From Acetatifactor sp. (lineage in GTDB: Bacteria; Bacillota; Clostridia; Lachnospirales; Lachnospiraceae): DNA of 6,085 nt. A program made the position numbers and the translations under genes. The stretch spans positions 1-6,085 of the forward strand of contig JAILPF010000068.1 in NCBI GenBank assembly GCA_024699575.1, read 5' to 3'. A model generated the notes under the pieces. That model ran no database searches and had not been told where the DNA came from. It saw nothing but the letters and a program-made list of their open reading frames with translations. Shown here in pieces: positions 1 to 6,001 of this stretch. Position 1 is the stretch's first letter, and every line of letters begins with the position of its first letter.

Positions 1-1
1 T

Positions 2-192
2 GAATTCAAAATCCGTTCAAAATAGGAAAAACTCGAGGCATGCACGCGTGCGCCAATAAGTGGCGTTTTGGCGTGCATGCCTTTTTTGGGGGATACACGC
101 AGAGTGGAGAATTTATGAAAATTGCGTGTACACGGAAAAAAGGCGTTACACGAGAAAATAAAGAAAGATGATTTTGGCGTGCCTATTTTGCG
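2..192 (+). repeat. Diverged ~190-bp repeat, copy 1
   Basis: This is a non-coding stretch that aligns with the following copy (193-379) at a near-constant offset of 189-190 bases from position 36 onward. The alignment is weaker before 36, where both copies begin with GAATT at an offset of 193. Shared landmarks in order are CACGC (43-47), GGCGTGCATGC plus a T-run (70-87), ATACACGC (93-100), GCGTGTA (124-130), a six-A run (136-141), TTACA plus GAAAAT (146-159), and GCGTG (177-181). An ungapped comparison of 131-190 with 320-379 by eye gives a bit over half identical bases, while hairpin loops are largely different. It contains an imperfect stem 94-101/123-130 (8 bp) and the palindrome CGTGTACACG at 125-134. 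I see no gene in it. It could be a structured RNA, a protein-binding array, or a decayed interspersed repeat. Confidence 0.5.
36..87 (+). terminator. Long hairpin with T-run, Rho-independent terminator
   Basis: Bases 36-47 pair perfectly with 71-82 (12 bp, GC-rich). The loop contains a further stem 50-55/61-66 (one G-U) capped by a 5-base loop. The structure runs directly into six Ts (82-87). This is a classic intrinsic terminator on the plus strand, presumably for a gene left of the window. An A-rich stretch at 24-31 could give weak termination on the other strand too. A near-copy of the fold occurs at 226-279, so it may be part of a repeated element rather than a dedicated gene end. Confidence 0.65.
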
Positions 193-379
193 CGGAATTT
201 TTTTAGCTTGAATGAAAAGAGAAGGATGTATACACGCAAATATGAAAAAGGCCATATTGGCGTGTATGCATATTTTTTTGTGTGCACGCGTATCAGTACA
301 GAATGCTACTGTACGTGTAAATCGAAAAAACGTCATACATATGAAAATGAAAATAGAGTGTCAGCGCGTGTCTTGATTC
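193..379 (+). repeat. Diverged ~190-bp repeat, copy 2
   Basis: This is the second copy of the unit starting at base 2. Matching landmarks are ATACACGC (230-237), GGCGTGTATGC plus a T-run (259-279), TGCACGC (283-289), ACGTGTA (313-319), a six-A run (325-330), CATACA plus GAAAAT (335-348), and GCGTG (366-370). A second hairpin corresponds to the 94-130 stem of copy 1: 283-288 pairs with 314-319 (6 bp, one G-U), with an inner 297-301/309-313 stem. A 69-codon open frame starting with an alternative codon at 208 runs through the unit, but it reads straight through both hairpins and lacks a convincing ribosome site, so I do not treat it as a gene. The copy ends shortly before the ribosome site (403-409) of the M56 remnant. 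Confidence 0.5.
226..279 (+). terminator. Second hairpin with T-run, related to the first
   Basis: Bases 226-237 pair with 260-271 (12 bp, one G-U at 229/268). After an A-G mismatch, 239-244 pair with 253-258 (6 bp), leaving an 8-base loop. Seven Ts follow (273-279). The shape matches an intrinsic terminator. Relative to 36-87, two stem pairs differ by compensated changes (G-C to T-A and G-C to A-T) and one by a wobble, so the fold is kept while the bases changed. It sits between two non-coding stretches with no obvious gene to terminate, so it may act as an attenuator for the downstream gene or simply be part of the repeat. Confidence 0.5.
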
Positions 380-419
380 AAAAACAGATGATTGACTCTT
401 TTGGGGAGGATAAATAATC

Positions 420-1038
420 ATGGCAGATATTTTTTTGAAGGTTTTCAATTTGAGCGTACAGGGTGCAGTTCTGATTCTTGTAGTTGCACTTCTGAGAGTT
501 TTGCTGAGCAAGTAGCCAAAATGGCTCCGAACGCTGAGACTGTGAGTACCAGCTACGAGAGACGGCTGAATATTCAATCTGGAATTTCCATGATTGACCG
601 ACCTGCGAATGAGTATCTGGGTTGCAGGCATTGCGGTTTTGGGAGTCTATGCGTTTGTAAGCTATTTTAGAGTCAGGAGACAGGATTTAGACTCCCTTTA
701 TCCTGGGAACGATAAAGCCGAATATCTATCTGCCTTCCGAATTGCGCCCGGAGCAGACGGAGAGTGTGATTGCGCATGACTGGGCGAATGCTTTCTGCGA
801 CAGAGATGGCAGGACAATTGTGGAGCTGTCCACTGAGAATGCTCAAAAAGCTCTGATAAAGGAACAATTGCTGGATATTGAGGAGGATCCCGGCAATGGA
901 CAAGTCGATTTGAAGGTTTCCTTCAAAGAAGATGGCGTTGATAGAGTTATCACCATGATTTTGGCAGATGCTGAGAGAAGCATTTGGATACCGCAGGATT
1001 ATGGGACGGTCAAGCTGGTAAAATCGCCTGATTTATGA
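420..1038 (+). pseudogene. Decayed M56-family (BlaR1/MecR1-like) membrane peptidase/sensor gene
   Basis: The intact family (M56, antirepressor sensors such as BlaR1/MecR1) has N-terminal membrane helices, a cytoplasmic zinc peptidase with HExxH, and an outer C-terminal sensor part. Here the pieces lie in different frames. ATG at 420, with a good GGGGAGG site (403-409), opens a 31-residue start with one membrane helix (GAVLILVVALLRVLL) and stops at 513-515. A MAPNAETVSTS-like linker follows in another frame (about 509-592). Then comes a helix, WVAGIAVLGVYAFVSYFRVRR, split here as WVAGIAVLGV then YAFVSYFRVRR (about 612-675). Finally TPFILG..IYLPSELRPEQTESVIAH, likewise abridged, starts near 688. 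Just after that IAH the expected E and second H are absent (next residues are D, W, A, N), and the text passes to a soluble 80-odd-residue tail ending at 1038. Known family order supports an originally single gene with several frameshifts and internal deletions. It is most likely non-functional, although the last frame (688-1038) stays open and could in principle be translated from TTG at 742. Confidence 0.75.
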
Positions 1039-1104
1039 TAAAATAAAAACATATATGACATTGGATACTTTGCAAAAAGAAGCGCAAGAAAGGCGGTTGT
1101 TGTG

Positions 1105-2241
1105 ATGGAGAAAAGAAAGCTGGAGAAGTTGGGCATTGAAACCTCTCTTTTGGGATTTGGATGTATGCGTTTTCCTGTGACCAAAGAAGGCAAGATAGAT
1201 GAGGCTGAGGCAGAGAAGATGCTGGATAAGGCTATTGCTGCGGGGGTGAATTACATTGATACTGCATATCCGTATCACGGTGGAGACAGTGAGCCTTTTG
1301 TGGGAAAAGTACTGAAAAAATATGATAGAAAATCCTTCTTCCTGGCGACAAAGCTGCCGGTGTGGCTGGTAAATACAGTGGAAGATGTGGATCGGTTGTT
1401 GAATGAGCAGCTGGGAAGACTTCAGACAGATTACATAGATTTTTACCTGATGCATGCCATGGATAAGGGGCGCTGGGACCACATGCTGGAAATCGGAGCA
1501 GTGCAGCGACTGGAGGAGCTTAAGGCAGAAGGAAAGATTAAACAGTTAGGATTTTCCTTCCATGACGAGTACAAAGTGTTTGAAGAAATCATCAACTACA
1601 AGGATTGGGATTTCTGCCAGATTCAGTTAAACTATATGGACACAGCAGAAGGACCGGGGCTTCAGGGATATGAGTTGGCTGAAAAGAAAGGGGTTCCCCT
1701 CGTGATTATGGAGCCTATCAAGGGTGGCACACTGGCTTCCTTTGCAGAGGACATTACCGGCAAATTCAAGGCACTTGATCCGGATGCATCGGTGGCATCA
1801 TTTGCTCTTCGCTGGGTGGGAAGCCATCCGAACATTAAAGTGATTTTGAGTGGTATGTCCACTATGGAGCAGGTGGAGGATAATCTGAGGACTTTCGGCA
1901 ATTTTAAGCCGTTAAACGCTGAGGAGAAAAAGACAATTGAAGATGTGGTGGCATTGTTGAACAGCCGTATTCAGAATGGATGTACCGGCTGCCGGTACTG
2001 CATGCCGTGTCCCTTCGGTGTGGACATTCCGGGTTCTTTCAAGGCATGGAACACCTACCACATGTATCAGAATTACAACAGAGTGAGCTGGGCGTGGGAG
2101 CATGAAATCGGTGAAGAACATCAGCCCAAGAATTGTGCGAAATGTGGTAAGTGTGAGAAGGAATGTCCTCAACATCTGCCAATACGTCAGGATCTGGAAA
2201 AGGTACAGGCTGATTTGGATAAGAAGGAAATGATTTATTAA
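1105..2241 (+). CDS. Aldo/keto reductase with C-terminal dicluster 4Fe-4S domain
   Basis: The 378-residue protein is a predicted cytoplasmic oxidoreductase. Residues 1-275 or so form an aldo/keto reductase barrel: GFGCMR near 17-22, and the usual catalytic tetrad as D52, Y57, K83 and H117 (contexts IDTAYPY, ATKLP, LMHAMD). The C-terminus holds two cysteine motifs, C293-x2-C296-x2-C299-x2-C302-P followed by GVDIP, and C344-x2-C347-x2-C350-x3-C354-P, typical of ferredoxin-like 4Fe-4S binding. This architecture is known in anaerobes (COG1453 type); the substrate is unknown. ATG at 1105 is chosen over the adjacent GTG at 1102 because AAAGGCGG (1089-1096) lies 8 bases upstream. A possible AT-rich -10 (TATGATAAAAT, 1034-1044) sits at the end of the pseudogene, but its -35 is poor. 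The stop overlaps the next start by one base (TAATG), implying co-transcription and translational coupling. Confidence 0.9.
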   Translation: MEKRKLEKLGIETSLLGFGCMRFPVTKEGKIDEAEAEKMLDKAIAAGVNYIDTAYPYHGGDSEPFVGKVLKKYDRKSFFLATKLPVWLVNTVEDVDRLLNEQLGRLQTDYIDFYLMHAMDKGRWDHMLEIGAVQRLEELKAEGKIKQLGFSFHDEYKVFEEIINYKDWDFCQIQLNYMDTAEGPGLQGYELAEKKGVPLVIMEPIKGGTLASFAEDITGKFKALDPDASVASFALRWVGSHPNIKVILSGMSTMEQVEDNLRTFGNFKPLNAEEKKTIEDVVALLNSRIQNGCTGCRYCMPCPFGVDIPGSFKAWNTYHMYQNYNRVSWAWEHEIGEEHQPKNCAKCGKCEKECPQHLPIRQDLEKVQADLDKKEMIY

Positions 2242-3155
2242 TGGAAAAAGCATTCAAACTGGATTTTGAGAATGACAAAGCGGGTAGCCTGTTTGTGAAC
2301 TGCTGTGGCTGTTCTCAGACGGAAAGCCTCCACAGCTTCGGACCTGCGGCAAAGCCTCACTATTTGATTCATTTCGTGCTCAGCGGAAAGGGAATTTTTC
2401 GTTCTCATGACAAGGAATATAAGCTGGAGGCGGGATATGGATTTCTGATTACCCCGGGAGAACTGGCATTTTATCAGGCGGATGAAACGGAACCCTGGAG
2501 CTATCTTTGGGTCGGATTCTGGGGAAGCAGGGCAGAGGAATATTTAAACGCCATGGGACTGTCGGACAGACATCCTATCTTTTCCTGCGACAAGTCTGAG
2601 GAGCTCTATGATATCGTGAGAGATATGATGGAGCACAATACCTATGGCATGGCGGATGAACTGAGGCGAAATGGACTGATGGGAGTTTTCCTGTCTGTGC
2701 TTGCCGACAGTGCCGGAATTGTGGCGCAGGATGTGGAAGACAAGGGCAATGAGTATGTGAGGAAAGCCATCACCTATATTCAGAGTAATTACTGTAATCC
2801 CATCAAGGTGACGGATGTGGCAGACTTTGTCTGTATCAACAGAAGCTATCTGTACACCTTGTTTGAAAACATTTTAGGAATGTCACCCCAACAGTTCTTG
2901 ACCACATTTCGCATCACGAAAGCAAAAGAACTTTTGGAATCTACCGGTTATTCCATTGAAAGTATTGCGCTTTCCTGCGGGTACAGTGATGCCATGGTGT
3001 TCACCAAAGCATTTCGGGCTATGAAGGGGATGTCACCTACGCAATACCGTAAGACAAGCCATAAGGAAAGCAGCAGGGAACAGCTTCAGGAGGTGGAACG
3101 CCTGATTACGGAGCTGATTTCCAGGGAAAAACCGGTTGTAGAAAAAACAAGTTAA
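2241..3155 (+). CDS. AraC-family transcriptional regulator
   Basis: The 304-residue DNA-binding protein matches the usual two-domain sugar-responsive AraC layout. Residues about 35-100 look like the cupin ligand-binding half (HYLIHFVLSGKG at 40-51, then GYGFLITPGE, then WSYLWVGFWG near 86-95). Residues about 172-272 are the AraC DNA-binding domain: a first helix-turn-helix near 188-212 (IKVTDVADFVCINRSYLY) and a second near 236-262 (GYSIESIALSCGYSD), closing with the family hallmark GMSPTQYR. Start ATG overlaps the stop of the reductase gene, so it is probably translated by coupling; no independent ribosome site is obvious beyond the A-rich end of that gene. Three cysteines cluster near residues 21-24 (CCGC), of unknown meaning. 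Position just upstream of galK-galT suggests control of galactose or galactoside use, but a role in regulating the reductase is equally possible from context. The effector cannot be read from sequence. Confidence 0.9.
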   Translation: MEKAFKLDFENDKAGSLFVNCCGCSQTESLHSFGPAAKPHYLIHFVLSGKGIFRSHDKEYKLEAGYGFLITPGELAFYQADETEPWSYLWVGFWGSRAEEYLNAMGLSDRHPIFSCDKSEELYDIVRDMMEHNTYGMADELRRNGLMGVFLSVLADSAGIVAQDVEDKGNEYVRKAITYIQSNYCNPIKVTDVADFVCINRSYLYTLFENILGMSPQQFLTTFRITKAKELLESTGYSIESIALSCGYSDAMVFTKAFRAMKGMSPTQYRKTSHKESSREQLQEVERLITELISREKPVVEKTS

Positions 3156-3176
3156 CATTTTGACAGATTCAATCAA

Positions 3177-3205
3177 CAAAAGGGAGTGGAAGCTCCCTTT
3201 TGTTT
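3177..3205 (+). terminator. Intrinsic terminator between regulator and galK
   Basis: Bases 3177-3186 pair perfectly with 3193-3202 (10 bp: CAAAAGGGAG against CTCCCTTTTG) with a 6-base loop. Four Ts lie in the descending arm and three more after one G. It starts 21 bases after the regulator stop. Because the stem is A/T on one end, it could work in both directions. It suggests that the reductase-regulator pair and galK-galT are separate transcripts or that read-through into galK is limited. Confidence 0.65.
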
Positions 3206-3238
3206 GCGTTATCATGAAAATACAGAAAGAAACAAAGT

Positions 3239-3243
3239 GGAGG
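3239..3243 (+). promoter_or_regulatory. Ribosome binding site fixing the galK start
   Basis: GGAGG ends 9 bases before ATG at 3253. This decides the start: the frame is open further upstream to 3160, but that extension would run through the terminator hairpin and add 31 residues not expected ahead of the galactokinase N-terminus. A TATCAT at 3210-3215 might be a -10, with only a weak -35 (TGGAAG at 3187-3192) within the hairpin loop, which would fit an activator-dependent promoter. That part is speculative. Confidence 0.75.
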
Positions 3244-3252
3244 TATTTTGCG

Positions 3253-4419
3253 ATGAAAGAACAGTTGTTGGCAAAGTTTGCGGACGTTTTTGGCGATACA
3301 AATGGCGTGAAAGTATTTTTTGCACCGGGGCGTGTGAACCTGATTGGTGAGCATACAGATTATAACGGCGGACATGTTTTCCCCTGCGCACTGACTATCG
3401 GTACTTATGGCGTTGCCAGAAAGAGAGAGGATAGAGCGCTTCGCTTCTATTCTATGAATTTTGAGAATCTTGGTGTGCTTGAGAGCTCTCTGGATGACTT
3501 AAAGCCTTACAAGGAGGCAGATTGGACCAACTATCCCAAGGGAGTAATGTGGGCATTTGAGGAGAAAGGAATGAAGATTCCCTGCGGAATGGACATCTTA
3601 CTGTTTGGTAATATCCCCAACGGTTCCGGACTTTCCTCTTCTGCATCTGTTGAGGTTTTGACAGGATTTATCTTAAGGGATTTCTTTGGATTTGACGTGA
3701 CCAATCAGGATTTGGCACTGATCGGACAGTTTTCCGAGAATAAATTCAATGGCGTAAACTGTGGTATCATGGACCAGTTTGCAATCGCTATGGGCAAAAA
3801 GGATCAGGCAATTTTCCTGGATACAGCAACGCTTCAGTTTGAGTATGCGCCCATTAAGCTTCAGAATGCCAAGCTGGTTATCGCGTGCAGTAATAAAAAG
3901 CGTGGACTGGGCGATTCCAAGTATAATGAGCGTCGCAGCGAGTGCGAGGAAGCACTGGCTGAGTTGCAGAAGGTTGTAAAGATTGAGACCTTGGGTGATT
4001 TGGATGAGGCGACTTTTGAGGCAAACAAGGATGCAATCAAGAGTGAAGTAAGACAGAAACGTGCAAAACATGCCGTATATGAAAACCAGAGAACCATTCA
4101 TGCTGTGGAAGCTTTGAAAAAACAGGATATCAAGCTGTTTGGTGAGCTGATGAATGCATCCCACATATCTTTGCGCGATGACTATGAGGTAACCGGTATT
4201 GAGCTGGACACTCTGGTAGAGGAAGCATGGAAGGTGAAGGGCGTTATCGGTTCCCGTATGACAGGCGCAGGCTTTGGCGGCTGTACGGTCAGCATCGTGG
4301 AGGATGATGCGATTGAGAGCTTCATCGAGCAGGTAGGCAAAGCGTATGAGGCAAAGATTGGCTACGCTGCAGATTTCTATGTAGTGGAGGCCGGAGAGGG
4401 TCCTTGTGTATTAGCATAG
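3253..4419 (+). CDS. galK: Galactokinase
   Basis: The 388-residue cytoplasmic GHMP kinase carries out ATP-dependent phosphorylation of galactose to galactose-1-phosphate, the first Leloir step. The galactokinase signature APGRVNLIGEHTDYNGG spans residues 24-40, with R27, E33, H34 and D36 at sugar- or catalysis-related positions in the family. The phosphate-binding GHMP motif is at 124-132 (GSGLSSSAS). The predicted catalytic base is D174 in GIMDQF. The C-terminal GHMP motif is at 333-343 (GSRMTGAGFGG). Length matches bacterial GalK (about 380-400) and all motifs are intact. Start ATG is supported by GGAGG at 3239-3243. galT follows after 40 bases with no hairpin between, so the two are likely one operon. 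The upstream AraC gene is the obvious candidate regulator. Confidence 0.97.
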   Translation: MKEQLLAKFADVFGDTNGVKVFFAPGRVNLIGEHTDYNGGHVFPCALTIGTYGVARKREDRALRFYSMNFENLGVLESSLDDLKPYKEADWTNYPKGVMWAFEEKGMKIPCGMDILLFGNIPNGSGLSSSASVEVLTGFILRDFFGFDVTNQDLALIGQFSENKFNGVNCGIMDQFAIAMGKKDQAIFLDTATLQFEYAPIKLQNAKLVIACSNKKRGLGDSKYNERRSECEEALAELQKVVKIETLGDLDEATFEANKDAIKSEVRQKRAKHAVYENQRTIHAVEALKKQDIKLFGELMNASHISLRDDYEVTGIELDTLVEEAWKVKGVIGSRMTGAGFGGCTVSIVEDDAIESFIEQVGKAYEAKIGYAADFYVVEAGEGPCVLA

Positions 4420-4448
4420 GTTCCGATGAAATGTCAGGAAAGTGGATT

Positions 4449-4452
4449 GGAG
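4449..4452 (+). promoter_or_regulatory. Ribosome binding site fixing the galT start
   Basis: GGAG lies 7 bases before ATG at 4460. An in-frame GTG at 4442 would add six residues, but its only purine-rich site (AGGA, 4436-4439) is two bases away, too close to work well. The ATG is therefore preferred. Confidence 0.65.
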
Positions 4453-4459
4453 AAATACA

Positions 4460-5959
4460 ATGATTCAGACAGATATCAGAAAACTGGTTTTATATGGATT
4501 AAAGACCGGGCTCATCGAGGAGGCGGATGCGATTTTTACCACCAACCGTCTTTTGGAGCTCTTTGGATTGGATGAATTGGAGGATAGCGCGGAAGAGATT
4601 ACCATGGAAATTGAGGAGCTGGAAGAAGTTCTCTCAAGGCTCCTTGACTATGCATCCGAAAAAGGCCTTCTTGCAGGGGACAGTGTGGTGGCAAGAGACT
4701 TGTTTGACACTAAGATAATGAGTCTTCTCATGCCACGTCCCAGCGAGGTAATCAATCGCTTCAATGAGCTGTACCGAGAGTCCCCAGTGAAAGCAACGGA
4801 CTATTACTATAAACTGAGCTGTGACTCAGATTATATCCGCAGATACCGTATTTGCAAGGATGTAAAATGGACCGCAGAGACCAAATACGGAACTTTGGAT
4901 ATTACCATCAATCTTTCCAAGCCGGAGAAGGACCCGAAAGCTATCGCGGCGGCAAAAAATGCAAAGCAGTCCGGTTATCCAAAGTGCCTGCTGTGTAAGG
5001 AAAATGAAGGATATGCCGGTCGCATCAATCATCCTGCGAGACAGAATCACAGAATTATTCCTGTGACCATCGCAGACAGTGACTGGGGCTTCCAGTATTC
5101 GCCTTATGTGTACTACAATGAGCATTGTATCGTGTTTAACGGACAGCATGTACCCATGAAAGTGGAGAGAAGCACCTTCTGCAAACTGTTCGATTTTGTA
5201 AAACAGTTCCCTCACTATTTTGTGGGTTCCAATGCGGATTTGCCGATTGTAGGCGGTTCCATTTTAAGCCATGACCATTTCCAGGGTGGACATTATGAGT
5301 TTGCTATGGCGAGAGCAGGATATGATCGTAAATTCACAGTAAAAGGCTATGAAGATGTGGAGGCGGGTATTGTGAACTGGCCTATGTCAGTCATTCGTCT
5401 GCGCAGCAAGGATACAGAGAGGCTGATTGATCTGGCAGACAGAATCCTTGGCAAATGGAGAGCATATACGGATGAGGAAGCGTTCATTTTCGCTGAGACT
5501 GATGGGGAACCACACAATACCATCACTCCAATTGCCAGAAAGAAAGGCGATGTTTATGAACTGGATCTGGTACTTCGTAACAACATCACTACCGAGGAAC
5601 ATCCTCTGGGAGTTTACCACCCCCATGCAAAACTCCATCATATCAAGAAGGAAAACATTGGATTGATAGAGGTTATGGGTCTTGCGGTTCTCCCAGGAAG
5701 ACTTCAGGCAGAAATGGCGAATCTTGCAAAGGCAATCCTCACAGGAGAAGATATTCGCAAGGATGAAGTGCTTGCGAAGCATGCCGATTGGGTGGATGAA
5801 TTTAAGCCGAAATATGAAAAAATTGATGTATCCAATATCCATGAGATTTTAAAGAAAGAAATTGGTATCGTGTTCATGGAAGTGCTGGAGGATGCCGGTG
5901 TTTACAAGAGAACAACGGAAGGCCAAAAAGCTTTCGACCGTTTTACACAAACCATTTAA
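4460..5959 (+). CDS. galT: UDP-glucose--hexose-1-phosphate uridylyltransferase, class II
   Basis: The 499-residue cytoplasmic enzyme performs the second Leloir step: galactose-1-phosphate plus UDP-glucose gives UDP-galactose plus glucose-1-phosphate, through a uridylylated histidine. Length and motifs fit the long Firmicutes-type GalT (TIGR01239-like), not the roughly 350-residue E. coli type. Visible hallmarks are C176-x2-C179 in KCLLCKENEGYAGRINHPAR, the active-site-like H271-D-H273-F-Q275-GGH in SILSHDHFQGGHYE, and a late HPLGVYHPHAKLHHIKKENI-type segment. The N-terminal 80 residues are acidic and helical. The frame is intact throughout. It ends 7 bases before a strong terminator, making it the last gene of the gal transcript. 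No galE follows within the window; UDP-galactose epimerisation must be encoded elsewhere. Confidence 0.96.
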   Translation: MIQTDIRKLVLYGLKTGLIEEADAIFTTNRLLELFGLDELEDSAEEITMEIEELEEVLSRLLDYASEKGLLAGDSVVARDLFDTKIMSLLMPRPSEVINRFNELYRESPVKATDYYYKLSCDSDYIRRYRICKDVKWTAETKYGTLDITINLSKPEKDPKAIAAAKNAKQSGYPKCLLCKENEGYAGRINHPARQNHRIIPVTIADSDWGFQYSPYVYYNEHCIVFNGQHVPMKVERSTFCKLFDFVKQFPHYFVGSNADLPIVGGSILSHDHFQGGHYEFAMARAGYDRKFTVKGYEDVEAGIVNWPMSVIRLRSKDTERLIDLADRILGKWRAYTDEEAFIFAETDGEPHNTITPIARKKGDVYELDLVLRNNITTEEHPLGVYHPHAKLHHIKKENIGLIEVMGLAVLPGRLQAEMANLAKAILTGEDIRKDEVLAKHADWVDEFKPKYEKIDVSNIHEILKKEIGIVFMEVLEDAGVYKRTTEGQKAFDRFTQTI

Positions 5960-5966
5960 GTACCGC

Positions 5967-5999
5967 AAAACCACGCAGTCAAACGCCTGCGTGGTTTTG
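5967..5999 (+). terminator. Strong intrinsic terminator of the gal operon
   Basis: Bases 5967-5978 pair perfectly with 5987-5998 (12 bp: AAAA then CCACGCAG against CTGCGTGG then TTTT), with an 8-base loop. The T-run is short (TTTTGT) because the intron-like sequence begins at 6002. The A-run on the left arm means it could also serve a converging transcript. Confidence 0.85.
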
Positions 6000-6001
6000 T
6001 A

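Noticed and set aside
36..82. Palindromes as terminal inverted repeats of an insertion sequence
   Set aside because: No transposase fragment lies between or near them, the arms form local hairpins, and T-runs follow, which fits terminator-like structures better.
36..370. Regularly spaced repeats as a possible CRISPR array
   Set aside because: The shared motif is only 5-12 bases, alternates in orientation and varies. There are no near-identical 25-37-base repeats with unique spacers.
208..417. Open frame of 69 codons in the left intergenic region
   Set aside because: It begins at an alternative start with no good ribosome site, runs through two hairpins and repeat motifs, and has a low-complexity, Y/K/R/C-rich translation. 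It looks like a by-product of the repeat unit.
1033..1482. 149-codon open frame on the minus strand opposite the reductase gene, and similar ones at 3673-4164, 4826-5215 and 5387-5842
   Set aside because: These are antisense shadows of genes with clear conserved motifs. They lack ribosome sites and show no recognisable domains.
3160..3165. Perfect TTGACA as a -35 box for galK
   Set aside because: Seventeen bases downstream lies GGAGTG inside the terminator stem, not a -10, so it is probably chance.
3160..3252. Longer galK start at 3160
   Set aside because: The extension passes through the terminator, has no ribosome site, and is not expected ahead of the galactokinase N-terminus; GGAGG supports ATG at 3253.
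4442..4459. GTG start for galT at 4442
   Set aside because: The only purine-rich site is two bases away, whereas ATG at 4460 has GGAG at a normal distance.
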